Positions 44,926 to 55,224 of a DNA stretch of 64,000 nt are shown here, in pieces. The stretch is taken from the NCBI GenBank assembly GCA_026315105.1, contig CM048750.1, forward strand, positions 71,727,797 through 71,791,796, read 5' to 3'. Within the stretch, counting starts at the first letter, position 1, and the number at the start of each line of letters is the position of its first letter. This DNA comes from Locusta migratoria. Taxonomy: Eukaryota > Arthropoda > Insecta > Orthoptera > Acrididae. The translations under genes and the position numbers were made by a program. Under the pieces are notes generated by a model that worked only from the letters and a program-made list of their open reading frames with translations, did not search any database and was not told where the DNA came from.

Positions 44926-45425
44926 TGTCACAAGTGAAACACTGGAAGACAGTAAATGTTTGGTGTATTGGATAAAGTGTTGCAAAGCAAAGGGTCCTGG
45001 GTTTGAGACCAACCCTGCCTGTACATTTTAATTTAAATATATAGTTCTAGACGTACTGAGAAATGACGATCAAAAAAAAAAAATCAAATGTTTGTTAAGC
45101 TTATGGGACTAAACTACAGGGTCATCAGTCCCTAAACTTACAAACTACTTACGAACTAAGACGGCACAAATATCCATGCCCGAGGGGGGATTCGAACCCC
45201 CGACCGTAGTGGCCGTGCTGACCGTGACTGGAGTGCCTCAGTCACCTCGGCCGGCAAATGACGATCCCAAAGTTTCTTTTTGGTGTATATATAATGTGTT
45301 AACCTCTGGCCAGAGTCAGTCTATTCTGTGCTCTTATATGTGTATGAAAAGTTGATGTATAAATCATCACTGAACTTAAACCAGTGTTTGTTAATCAACC
45401 AACTGCATTCTATTACATCGCTACA
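44926..45425 (+). mobile_element. Probable 3' LTR of the gypsy remnant
   Basis: Starts TGTCACAAGTG after the purine tract and ends ATCGCTACA, giving TG...CA. It is interrupted by SINE-A at 45072-45255, so the LTR proper is about 300 bp. No second LTR is present for comparison. Confidence 0.5.
45072..45255 (-). mobile_element. SINE-A copy inside LTR
   Basis: Flanked by AAATGACGATC on both sides (11 bp). The head is shortened (GTCACCTCGGCCGGC). Confidence 0.92.
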
Positions 45426-45583
45426 TGACAATATGCAACTCACCGCGAAGACATATGTCATGCCATGACAGGCACATAAAAGTACACTCATAGAAGCAGT
45501 ACTTCAGCTTTTGGCAATTAGGCTTCGTACAGTCACACAAGCACACATCACAGACACGCAGCCATCATCTCCAGTCGACTCAG

Positions 45584-45778
45584 AGCCGCGGCGGAGCGGC
45601 TGAGCGCACTGAGGTGCTGTGCTACGACGCGCGATGCCATTCCCCGTCGGGGGTTCGAATCCCCGCCTCGAACATGGATGTTTGTGCCGTCTTTAGTATA
45701 AGCTAGTTCATAAGTAGTTTGTAAGTTTAGGGACTGATGACCCCGTAGTTAAATCCCGTAAGCTCTACAAACATTTTT
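45584..45778 (+). mobile_element. SINE-A variant copy
   Basis: Head GCCGCGGCGGAGCGGCTGAG, box B GGGGGTTCGAATCCCC, and a standard body and tail ending in ACATTTTTT. No clear target duplication was found. Confidence 0.88.
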
Positions 45779-46006
45779 TGAGTTGAATCAAATGTTGCAG
45801 TTAGAGATAATGGTTGCGTGTGTGTTAAAGTGTGCTTTGTTTCCTTTCTGGCCAAAAGCTAAAGTTATGTGTGTATGAGTCTCTTTTTTATGTGCCAATC
45901 ACAGTTTGACTTATGTATTTAGGTTGAGTCTTTTTACTTTTGTTTATGTTTTGTAAGCGTGAAGAATTACGATATGCACGTAAGTATATTGAACATTTAT
46001 TATTTG

Positions 46007-46402
46007 AAACTTCCTGGCAGATTAAAATTGTGTGCCGGAACCGGGACTCGAACCTGAGACCTTTGCCTTTCGCGGGCAAACGCACTACCGACTGTGCTAT
46101 CCCGACACGACTCACGATGCCGCCTCACAACTTTACTTCCGCCAGTACCTCGCCTCCTACTTTCCAAACTTCACAGAAGATCTCCTGCAAACCATGCAAG
46201 ACTAGCACTCCTGGAAGAAAGGATATGGTGGAGACATGGCTTAGCCACAGCCTAAGGGACGTTTCCAGAATGAAACTTTCACTCTGCAGCGGAGAGTGCG
46301 CTGATATGAAACTTCCTGGCAGATTAAAATTGTGTGCCGGAACCGGGACTCGAACCTGGGACCTTTGCCTTTCGCGGGCAAGCGCACTACCGACTGTGCT
46401 AA
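46007..46402 (-). mobile_element. SINE-B, one full unit and one truncated unit in tandem
   Basis: Two tRNA-like heads (about 46034-46107 and 46336-46402) in the same orientation are separated by the 300-bp unit body. The second unit is cut at CGACTGTGCTA. This shows that family B is also amplified as direct tandems, as in one arm of the 2.6-3.6 kb complex. Confidence 0.88.
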
Positions 46403-46454
46403 TTGATTTCTCTTAAGCCTGCAGGACTATAAATGTCATTTAAAGATATTATGC

Positions 46455-47225
46455 AAAGAAATTCCAATTGCTGTTTTAAATACAAATGTATTTATTGCAC
46501 TATAGGACCTATTTCGGCTTTAGCGCCATCTTCAGGTGGTGTCAGATGCTCATGACATCCACAGACATCAATGGTTTTCATGCCGTCAGTTTATTTATTT
46601 ACTGCTTTGTAAATTTTTAATAAAGGAATATTTAAAACTTCCTAGCAGATTAAAATTGTGTGCCGGAACCAGGACTCAAACCTGGTGTCTTTGCTTTTCA
46701 TGGGCGAGCGCTCTGATGGCAGAAGTAGAGTTGTGAGGACGGATCCGTGAGTCGTGTCGGGATAGCTCAATGGTAGTGTGCTTGCCCGCGCAAAGCAAAG
46801 GTCCCAGGTTTGAGTCCCAGCTCCAGCACATAATTTTAATCTGCCAGGAAGTTTCATATCAGCGCACACTCCGCTGCAGAGTGAAAGTTTCATTTTGAAA
46901 GCAATATTTGTTCTGAAAATATTTTACGATTTTCGTCTTGATGTTTGACAGCTTATTATTCCTGTATGTTTCTTATTTCCTGTTTTTAACATACAAGTGT
47001 GTCAAACACCAAGACAAAAATCGTAAAACATTTTCAGAACAAATAATACTTTAATAAAACTTACAAACCAATACATAAATTGACAGCACGAAAACCATTA
47101 ATTAATGTGGATGTGACAGCCATCTCACCTCACCTGAAGATAGCGCTTAAGCCGAAATACGTCCTATAGTCTAATAAATATACTGGTATTTAAAGCAGCA
47201 AATGGAATTTCTTTCATATTTTATT
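46455..47225. mobile_element. Foldback element with arms of about 240 bp
   Basis: The arms share AAAGAAATTCC, TATTTATT, CTATAGGAC, TATTTCGGCTT, CATCTTCAGGTG, AATGGTTTTC, TTGTTCTGAAAAT and TTTTACGAT, and meet near 46975. The left arm contains an inverted SINE-B pair (46635-46896). No coding sequence. Foldback structure with no recognised transposase suggests a non-autonomous DNA element. Confidence 0.75.
46635..46896. mobile_element. SINE-B inverted pair (short)
   Basis: A minus-orientation head fragment (46637-46720) is fused to a plus-orientation head and body (46748-46893). The flanks GGAATATTT and GCAATATTT suggest one target duplication for the pair. The arrangement parallels the complex at 2641-3636. 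Confidence 0.75.
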
Positions 47226-47525
47226 ATTTGGTAAAAATTTTTACTACCTTCTGAATGTAAATGTAATCAAGTTTTTATTTTTTACCAATTGCACGTCCAC
47301 AAGGGCAATTTTATTTGGGATTTTTGGAAGACACACTAGCATATCTGTTCTTATTCTACATCTACATCCATACCCCGCAAGCTACCCGACGGTGTGTGGC
47401 GGAGGGTACCCTGAGTACCACTATCGGTTCTCCCTCCTATTCCAGTCACGTATTGTTCGCGTAAAGAAAGATTGTCGGTATGCCTCTGTGTGGGCTCTAA
47501 TCTCTCTGATTTTATCCTCATTATC

Positions 47526-48447
47526 TCATCGCGAGATATACATAGGAGGGAGCAATATAGTGCTAGACTCCTCGGTAAAGGTATGTTCTCGAAACTTCGA
47601 CAAAAGCCCGTGCCGAACGACAGAGCGTCTCTCCTGCAGAGTCTTCCACTGGAGTTTATCGATCAACTCCGTAACGCTTTCTCGATTACCAAATGATCCT
47701 GTAACGAAGCGCGCTGCTCTCCGTTGGAACTTTTCTACTTCCTCTATCACCCCAACCTGCTGAGCAGTACTCAAGCTGTGGACGAACAAGTGTACTATAA
47801 CGTACTGCATTTCCTTAGGATTCTTCCAATGAATCTAAGTCTGGCATCTGCTTTACCGACGATTGATTTTATATGGCCGTTCCATTTTAAATCACTCCTA
47901 ATGCCTACTCCTAGATAATTTATGGAATTAACTGCTTCCAGTTGCTGACCTGCTATAGTGTAGCTAAATGATAAAGGATATTTCTTTCTATGTATTCGCA
48001 GCACATTACACTTGTCTACATTGAGATTCAATTGCCATTAGCTGCACCATGCATCAAAACAATGTTCAAATGTTTGTTAAGCTTATGGGACTTAACTATG
48101 GGGTCATCAGTCCCTAAACTTACAACTACTTATCAACCACCTTATACTAAGGACGGCACAAATATCCATGCCCGAGGGGGGATTCGAACCCCCGACCGTA
48201 GTGGCCGTGCAGACCGTGACTGGAGCGCCTCAGTCCCCTCGGCCACCGCGGCCGGCCACCATGCGTCAATTCGATGCAGATCCTCCTGCATTTCAATACA
48301 ATTTTCCATCGATACAACTTCTCTGTATACTACAGCATCATCCGCAAAAAGCCTCAGTGAACTTCCGATGTTATCCGCAAGGTCATTTATATATATCGTG
48401 AACAGCAATGGACCCACGACACTCCCCTGTGGCACACCTGACCTCAT
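47526..48447 (-). pseudogene. CR1-like reverse transcriptase, C-terminal part
   Basis: The blocks are RSGVPQGSVVGPLLFTIYIN, LRLFADDAVVYREV and EMQEDLHRIDAW, then, after the SINE, LNVDKCNVLRIHRKKYPLS, SINYLGVGIRSDLKWNGHI and RLRFIGRILRKC. In another frame come VEKFQRRAARFVTGSFGNRE, LQWKTLQERRSVVRHGLLSK and STILLPPMYISR. The GVPQGSVVGPLLF and FADD catalytic motifs are intact. One frameshift lies near 47800. The order and motifs are those of a CR1-type pol C-terminal half. Confidence 0.9.
48059..48256 (-). mobile_element. SINE-A copy inside RT frame
   Basis: Flanked by CACCATGCATCAA and CACCATGCGTCAA (12 of 13 identical). It interrupts the RT frame just after RIDAW. Confidence 0.92.
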
Positions 48448-48566
48448 TCATAATTATTTCCTGTTTCTCCTTGTTCGTAACATACAAGGTGCATCTGAAA
48501 AGTTAAGTGCATGGTCTCAGGAAATACAAGAAACAAGAGTTACAAACAAAATAACTTTACTGGCCT

Positions 48567-49405
48567 TCAAAGTAATCGGCATTGGCTAAAATACACTTCT
48601 GAAACCGGCTGTAAAGTATCAGCAAAAGCTTCTCGTGGAATCACTTGAAGCACTGAGGTCGTGCGTTGTTGGATCTCCGCAACCTTTGCAAAGCGTAGAC
48701 CTTTCAGGGCTACTTTAAGGCAATGAAAGAGAAAGAAATTTGACATCATCAAATCTGGAGAATAAGGAGGGTGTGGAAGCACAATGACCTTGTGTCTAGC
48801 GAGAAAGTTGAGCTCACGGATCGCAGTGTGTGGACAGACATTGTTGTGCAGGAAATTCCACTGTCATTCCAATACAGTGTGGCCAGATGTGTTGCAGCAG
48901 CCATTTCAGAAAGAACTCCCTAGTAAACTTCTATGTTGACTGTATACCCCATGAGTACAAATTTATGATGGATCAAGCCCTTGCTATCAGGAAAGTCAAT
49001 CAACATTGTCTTTATCTTGGACTTTGTCAGCCGACGTTTTTTGGGAGGCAGGGAAGACAATGAACATCATGCCATTGACTATTGCTTGATCTCTCGATTG
49101 TATTAGTAGCACCAACTCTCATCTCCTGTAATGCTGGTTTCCGAAAATTTCCGATTACAGTCAGACATGTTGATGAAATCTCCAGATGCTTCCATCTGAG
49201 TTTGCTTCTGCTCGTCTGTCAGAATGTGCAGTACAAACCGGCCACAAATCTTCTGCTTTCCCAAATGTTCATGAACAATAGTGATTACACTGCCTGTGCT
49301 GCTCTTCACCTCGTCTGCTATGATTCTCAAAGACAGCTGCCGATCATCCACAAGCAACCTTCGCACTCATTCAGTGTTGTCTGGGACTGTGGATGTGTGC
49401 AATAG
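48567..49405 (-). pseudogene. Mariner transposase, decayed
   Basis: The N-terminal part (49366-49103) reads RRLLVDDRQLSLRIIADEV, STGSVITIVHEHLGKQKICG and ITGDESWCY; the helix-turn-helix region and the first catalytic Asp (TGDE) are present. The C-terminal part (48782-48567) reads LPHPPYSPDLMMSNFFLFHC, LKGLRFAKVAEIQQRTT and IPREAFADTLQ. YSPDL with the expected Asp one position beyond it is disrupted (MMSNFF for xxCDFF). Several stops lie in the middle. Confidence 0.88.
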
Positions 49406-49481
49406 ATCTGAACATGCCTCATCCTCAGCACTTTCCTTTCTGTATCTGAAGTGTTTAAACTACTAAAAGATGCACGTTTCA

Positions 49482-49682
49482 AAAAAATGTTCAAATGTTT
49501 GTTAAGCTTATGGGACTTAACTACGGGGTCATCAGTCCCTAAACTTACAAACTACTTATCAACTACCTTATACTAAAGACGGCACAAATATCCATGCCAG
49601 AGGGGGGATTCGAACCCCCGACCGTAGTGGCCGTGCAGACCGTGACTGGAGCGCCTCAGTCTCCTCGGCCACCGCGGCCGGC
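49482..49682 (-). mobile_element. SINE-A copy inside mariner
   Basis: Flanked by TGCACGTTTCA on both sides. A full copy with intact box B (GGATTCGAACCCCCG on the plus strand). Confidence 0.93.
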
Positions 49683-50012
49683 TGCACGTTTCACCAACTG
49701 CTTCAATACCATACACTTTCACTAGCATCCCACGAGTCTTCATCGCCGTAATTTTAAACAAAACTCCAATGTTAACATATTACTACGTTGCCCTCAAAAG
49801 AGTTTCATGCTGCAATGACATGAGTTCTCACACTGACACTGTTGGCTGGTTTGCAGTTTGTGCCACAGCTTCACTGCAGTGTTTTGTATAGTAGGGGGCA
49901 TTTGTTGACGTGTGTGTGCATGCATCTCATTCTTGCCAGCGCAGTTTGTATGAGACAATTCACCAAACTTTTCAGATGCACCTTGTATTCTACATCCAGA
50001 ACGATCTCTACA

Positions 50013-50210
50013 AAATGTTCAAATGTTTGTAGAGTTTATGGGACTTAACTACGGGGTCATCAGTCCCTAAACTTACAAACTACTTATGAACTAGCTAATA
50101 CTAAGGACGTCACAAATATCCATGCCCGAGTGGGGATTCGAACCTCCGACCGTAGTGGCCGTGCAGACCGTGACTGGCGCGCCTCAGTCCTCTCGGCCAT
50201 CGCGGCCGGC
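50013..50210 (-). mobile_element. SINE-A copy
   Basis: Flanked by ACGATCTCTACA and ACGTTCTCTACA. It lies 27 bp beyond the mariner right end, in unassigned DNA. Confidence 0.92.
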
Positions 50211-50365
50211 ACGTTCTCTACACTACAGATCAATTTGTGCCATTAGCTGGTCGTAATTCGATCTTTTTTGATGTTATCGTTGTTCGTTGCTCTCGGTAGC
50301 GGCTGGCTGAAATTTTATAGGGCAAAAGTAATCCACTATGAATAACCGGACATCACCAGTTGGTA

Positions 50366-51728
50366 TTTTTTGTTATCTCTCAAAGGCTTTTGAGTTTTTC
50401 TAGAATGATAAAGCTTAAGTATTGTGGTACGAGTGGGACAGTGCATAAATGGTTTAAATCATACTTAACTGGAAGAGTGCAGAAAGTTGAAATAAGCAGT
50501 TCACTTGATATAGAAGAAACAATTAATTCCTCTAACTGGGGAGTTATCGAAAATTGGGTCCCACAAGGTTCGTTCTTGGGTCTTCTGTTATTAATATATA
50601 TTAATGACTTGCCAGTCTACATTCACAAAGATGCTAAGTTAGTTCTTATTGCTGATGAGCTTATGAACGCCCAGTTGTCCCTGTTTATGGCCAGCTTACA
50701 AGTCTCATTAATTACACTTAATGTGACCAGGTATATTCCACACATTAATAATACTAATTTACAGAATTCGTGAGTGAAATGTACAAGTCTGGGGTTTACA
50801 GTGTGACACAAAAATCCATTTATCATGGTAGATGCACTTTCTGAACGCCTAACATTAAATAACTTTAACATGCTGTTCAAACAGATTCCGAACTGGCATG
50901 GATTGTGCCTCAGATCACTGACGAAACAGTACTCAAAACAATACTGAGAACAGACATTAATTGTGAATCGGATGGAGGATGAAACAATACTCAACTACAT
51001 GCCGTGAACACATCCTGTTTATACCTTTCAAACGATGATACTGGAAACTGCGTATTGTTAATTGAGTACAACACATTAATTATAATGGAAAGTAAACAAT
51101 TATATGGAAACTGGCTACAGTAAAAGATAGCGTAAATAATACTGAGTAAATTGCTATATACGTATCAGTTATACTAATTGTGTTTCATTTACGTATTTAA
51201 AAAAATAGGTTAATCAACAATACTTTGGATTAACGGTAATTATACAGAAACTAAAGAGGGCAAAACTTTCCTAACACTAGGGGCCTACTTGTAAAACATA
51301 GTAATACCTACTTTAATATTATGAGTATATAATTTAGCTAGGTTTAATAGAAATACTAATTAGCACACTATCTGAATTTTAAGAATTCTAGTTGACCTGT
51401 GTGATTAATTCACACTCTATCCTGACCAGTAGTCATAGGTAAGTAAGTAACAGAAAAAGTTGGTTGCGAGTATATATGTATAAAAGAAAAAACCTTAGAA
51501 TGGTATTAACAAATATTAAATAAAACTTTTTAAAAAAATAAATAAACATATAAATTTTAAAAAATTAAAAAAATTAAAAACAACAAAAAATGTAATGAAA
51601 AATCCTTAAAATATTGATCGTCAAGTGTAGACAACATTTACTAGACTGACACGTTCTACATCATTACGAAATGTCGTATATATGATCTATGGAACAAGTA
51701 TTAATCTAATCTAATCTAATCTAATCTA
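50366..51728 (+). mobile_element. CR1/Jockey-like LINE, plus-strand copy
   Basis: Same family as 31.4-32.6 kb. It starts within an LSKAF-type RT block, runs to the A-rich 3' UTR and ends in four AATCT units (CTAATCTAATCTAATCTAAT). The region after IADE (50655) is deleted or rearranged. The tail is directly followed by gypsy gag sequence. Confidence 0.85.
50380..50665 (+). pseudogene. CR1/Jockey-like RT fragment
   Basis: LKYCGTSGTVHKWFKSYLTG, RVQKVEISSSLDIEETINSS and WVPQGSFLGLLLLIYINDLP match the copy at 32.1-32.6 kb. NGVPQGSVLGP has become NWVPQGSFLGL, and the catalytic FADD box is IADE before the frame diverges. The copy is more decayed than the minus-strand one. Confidence 0.85.
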
Positions 51729-51742
51729 TAACAAGGTCCACG

Positions 51743-52341
51743 GTGGTAGAATCTATCTTCGAGTTACACAACGTCACGAGCGAGGACGCTCGATTCCTGT
51801 GTGTACTCACACACCTCCACGACCAGATGGACTTGGCCAGTGATATCATTCTTTCACCTCCACCCGCAAATAAGTTTCGCAACGCAAAGGAGATTCTTCT
51901 ACGACGCTTGTCACGCTCACTGGACGAGGCATTGACTCATATCATCGAGGATGTAAACACTGGCGACTCCACCCCTGTCCAACTCTGGCGCCACCTGCGG
52001 TCTCAGTAGATCACTCCTTTCTGCCCGATCCAGTGCTATGGGCTATCTGGTTACTCAAAGTGCTGGCCGAGCTACAAATCCAGCTCTTAGCACTGTCGAC
52101 ACAGCAACTCGATGCTCGTCTGGTGTACGCCGAAAGGGCACACCAAGTGATGCACCACCGCCAGTTGAATTCTGATTCATTGGCGCGCGGAGTTCGACAA
52201 CCGGACATGCCTCTTCCGCCTCACTTTCCGGCGATCGGACGTTCCAAGCGGCGCGCCGTTCAACAGATAGTGGAGCAACCTGTCAGCAACAGGCCGCTAC
52301 CGTCGCCATCTTCAGCCAACCCCACCTCCACGTCTTCATAG
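51743..52341 (+). pseudogene. Gypsy gag, two frames
   Basis: The first part reads FELHNVTSEDARFLCVLTHL, PPPANKFRNAKEILLRRLSR and DSTPVQLWRHLRSQ. The second, in another frame, reads PVLWAIWLLKVLAELQIQLL and ARLVYAERAHQVM. Both correspond to the capsid region of arthropod gypsy gag proteins. The zinc-knuckle-like part lies beyond the hAT-like insertion, around 53420 (NYCQYRREGW). A frameshift or stop at 52009 separates the halves. Confidence 0.75.
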
Positions 52342-52523
52342 CCGGACACGCCTAGTGTTGCCAGATCTCCGGGCGCCGCCCGGAGTGCCCGGGTTTGGAA
52401 TGAATTCTCCGGGTCTACGGGCCAATGACTCATCTTCGGGCTTGAATGTAACCTTCATCTTAACTTTTTTACGACGCTTTTTAAGTACTATGCTCATATA
52501 GCGACGATCTACATCGTATTTAA

Positions 52524-52644
52524 CGTAACTTAAACTAAGGACGAACACAACATCCATGCCCTAGGGGTGATTCGAACCTCTGGCGGGAGCAGCCTCGCGC
52601 ACCGTGGCAAGACGCCTCAGCGCGCTCGGCCATTCCCGGCCGGC
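52524..52644 (-). mobile_element. SINE-A head fragment
   Basis: About 120 bp of the head and first body part (GGTTCGAATCACCCC on the minus strand; CGAGCGCGCTGAGGCG). The tail is missing. Confidence 0.8.
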
Positions 52645-52931
52645 TCCTCTCTAGTAGTTATGAATAACTTTATATAAATATCAATTTCTTATTGCATCAA
52701 AACGCTACTTTTCTATTCTTCCTCTGAAAACTTTTCGCTGTTGCGTCGGTAGTAATCGGCTAGCGCATTATTAAGCAAACACTGTTGCGGCAACGTGTCA
52801 ACTGGCGACGTCTATTACTTGTGTTTGTTCGTTCATTGTTTATCAGTTTACCGGCAATTTTTTGGAATGCTCGGATCGTGTGTGAACAGACAAGCTTACA
52901 TTAACTCAGATTAGTGAGTAATAACCGTGAA

Positions 52932-53015
52932 ATGAAGAGACGATATCTAAGTTCGTTCCGTGAAGAATGGGGGCAGGAAGAAAATTAGAAAGAGTGGCTA
53001 CAAAAGTTTATTAGG
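52932..53015 (+). pseudogene. hAT/ZBED-type protein N-terminal remnant
   Basis: From ATG at 52932 the frame reads MKRRYLSSFREEWGQEEN, a stop, then KEWLQKFIR. The pattern (basic start, S/F, EEW, then EWLxxF) is how many hAT-derived proteins begin, just ahead of their zinc finger. The zinc finger and transposase core are deleted. Confidence 0.55.
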
Positions 53016-53579
53016 TATTTGGCGCTCTTCTTGGTGACCAGTTTGCGGAGCCTCAAGCGGCAACTCTTCGAAGGCGCAGATGTTGATGTGAGCAGCTTTG
53101 ATGCTGCCGCCACTTCTGCTGCCACGCCGACTGAAGTGTGCCGAATGTTGATCCACAGCAACTGGTGGCCAGGCCTGGCCGGTCAGCTGCGGCATGTGAA
53201 GGCCACCCCTAGCAATGTTCCACCGGGGAGGATACTTGCTGGGAGGGAGGAGATGATTAGTTTTTTTTTTTAAATAATAATTCACTTGTAACCCTGGTTT
53301 GGGGAGGGGGGTTGGTCGCAGTTGGGGGGGGGGGGTGAATCATTGGCCAAGGGGGAGGGGGGCACGTCTAGTCTCCGGGCCTGCCTCAAGTTCAATCTGG
53401 CAACCCTAGACATGCCATCTGCAACGTAGGCTACAACTACTGCCAGTACCGGCGCGAAGGGTGGGTCCCCCCACCTCATCTACCCGCTGTCTTGGTTCCA
53501 CGTAACACACGGCGACAAAGCACGCAACTGCAGGCCACCGTGCGCAGCGGCATCATACTCTCGGTGGTGGGATGAAACG

Positions 53580-53978
53580 GTGCCATGCCCCACGCAACTT
53601 CTTACAGGCGCCGCTCAACTGCTCCGCCTTTGTCCTGTCCGGACACTACTACTGGCGGACTCTACATTACCGACTTGTTCTCACAAACAAACACGTTTCC
53701 TGGTAGACACTGGCGCTGAGACCAACATTATTCCTCGTAACCTCGCGCCATCAAATATCATACCCGGCCCAGGTTCATTACGAGCTGTCAACAACTTACC
53801 CTTACGAGTTTACGGCACTACTGAACTCCAACTGCAATTCGCACAGGACGCTGTATTTCCTTGGACTTTCTACATCACTGGGATTGACACACCTGTGGTA
53901 AGAATTGTCTTCCTGAAGCATTACGAATTTTCGTTGGACCTTCAGACAGCATCCATTCATCACGCCCCTTCTCAATGA
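53580..53978 (+). pseudogene. Gypsy aspartic protease
   Basis: FLVDTGAETNIIPRNLAP carries the retroviral-type catalytic DTGA. It is followed by the flap and strand region (LPLRVYGTTELQLQF; TFYITGIDTPVVRI). FLKHYEFSLDL aligns with the LGxDFLxxxxLxxD end of gypsy proteases but has lost its conserved Gly and Asp. The catalytic motif is intact, yet the frame ends at 53978 before the RT frame starts at 54309. Confidence 0.82.
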
Positions 53979-54308
53979 CGTTTGCATGGACAGTTTGCAC
54001 CTGCAAAGTCCCAGTATAGTGTACAAGATGAACTTTTAGCAACTACTTCCGAGTGCGTTCGACTCTCAGCGAAACTGGCTCATATTTATGGACATCGCTT
54101 GCGTCCGCACCGAGTGTGACTTTTACGACGCGACAATGACATCACACGTCACCGACTCGACATCATCTCCAGCACACTGGCGAGCTATTGCACGAGGGCA
54201 TCTACACCTGCAGCAGACTCAGACTGTACTGCCACTCTGCCCACCTCTGTCGCCAACGCCACACAGGTTAGTGATTCGCTTGCTGCAGCACAACCGCTAG
54301 TATCGAGT

Positions 54309-55115
54309 GTGACAAACAGTACTCTCCACAGACTTAATACGACCGAGGGCCCCCCAGTGCGCCACAAGACAAGACGCTTATTGGCACATAAACTGCAGAC
54401 CGCGAAACTTATAGTCCAGGAGCGTCTAGACAGTTGGATATTGCGTCCTTCTCACAGCAACTGGTCGTCCCCCATTCATTTGGCAAAAAAGAAAGACGGC
54501 ACCTATCGACTGTGTGGTGACTACCACAAGCTCAACGCCAGAACAATAATTGACAATTACCCGATACCCCACATTCAAGATTTTTCACAGCAGCTTCACG
54601 GCGCTAAAGTTTTCTCAGTAGTCGAATGCCACAAGGCATACCATCAGATTCCAATGGCACTGGACGACGTACAAAAAATGGCTTTCATTACTCCTTTTGC
54701 ACTTTTTGAACAGTGTTTCATGCCTTTCGGCCTAAAGAACGCAGTGCAGACGTGGCAGCGATTCATTGATTCCATCTTCTTCCAGTTCCCTTTTTGCTAT
54801 GCTTACCTCGAAGGTATTTTAATTTTTTCGTCCTCCCACCAAGAGCACGAGGAACATCTGGCGCATGTACTTAAGGCATTGCAAGAGAATGGTGTCCATA
54901 TTAACGACAAGTCCCAACTGTGCAAGGACACTGTCACTTTCCTTGGACACGAGGTTTCAGAGCAAGGCACGCGCCCCACCTCAGATCGCGTTTCACTCAT
55001 ATTACAACTCCCACTTTCGGAGACATATAAAGAGCTGCGCCGCTTCCTGGGAATGATTTTTTTTTTTTTTTTTGGCGCCACATTCTGCATGCGGCGTCAC
55101 TACAAGCACTGTTAA
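54309..55115 (+). pseudogene. Gypsy reverse transcriptase (catalytic residues lost)
   Basis: RT blocks are clear: GPPVRHKTRRLLAHKLQTAK, SNWSSPIHLAKKKDGTYRLC, DYHKLNARTIIDNYPIPHIQ, VVECHKAYHQIPMALDD, MPFGLKNAVQTWQRFIDSI, FCYAYLEGILIFSSS and DTVTFLGHEVSEQGTRP. Gypsy RTs normally have VDL in the first Asp block and YLDD in the second. Here they read VEC and YLEG, so all three metal-binding Asp residues are changed. A T-run at 55057-55073 shifts the frame right after RRFLGMI. Confidence 0.9.
55057..55073 (+). repeat. 17-base T run in the RT frame
   Basis: It replaces the codons expected after GMI (usually NFYRRF) and the frame continues one step over with HILHAASLQALLTDAL. It is either a genuine insertion or a sequencing or assembly error. 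Confidence 0.85.
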
Positions 55116-55224
55116 CTGATGCACTAGCAGGCAACAACACGTCAGGTGAGCACAAGGTCCCTTGGACGGATGATATGATTGCCCCATTCGAACAATTAAA
55201 GACAGCACTCGCTCATGCAGTACT

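Larger units (their letters stand above)
43854..45425 (+). mobile_element. Gypsy-type LTR retrotransposon, 3' remnant (integrase to LTR)
   Basis: Contains a broken integrase/C-terminal pol frame, a purine tract (AAGGAGGGG at 44913), and a likely 3' LTR. SINE-A copies are inserted in both the integrase and the LTR. No gag, protease or RT remains. The element differs in sequence from the gypsy copy at 51.7-57.9 kb. Confidence 0.75.
47340..48482 (-). mobile_element. CR1-like LINE (second family), 5' truncated at a mariner
   Basis: The 3' end on the minus strand carries GATGTAGATGTAGAA repeats. It codes for the RT core to the C-terminus and is split by a SINE-A at 48059-48256. Its 5' side is cut at or near the mariner terminus at 48485. 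Confidence 0.85.
48485..49985 (-). mobile_element. Mariner transposon with both ends
   Basis: The termini CAAGGTGCATCTGAAAAGTT (left) and its reverse complement (CTTTTCAGATGCACCTTG, right) are flanked by TA on both sides. Without the SINE-A the element is about 1.3 kb, the usual mariner size. It encodes a decayed transposase on the minus strand. Confidence 0.9.
52353..53408 (+). mobile_element. hAT-like element inserted in gypsy gag
   Basis: The ends TAGTGTTGCCAGAT and ATCTGGCAACCCTA are inverted repeats with one mismatch. The flanks GACACGCC and GACATGCC are an 8-bp duplication with one change. Inside are a SINE-A fragment, a remnant of a hAT-type protein start and G-rich tracts. Confidence 0.8.
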
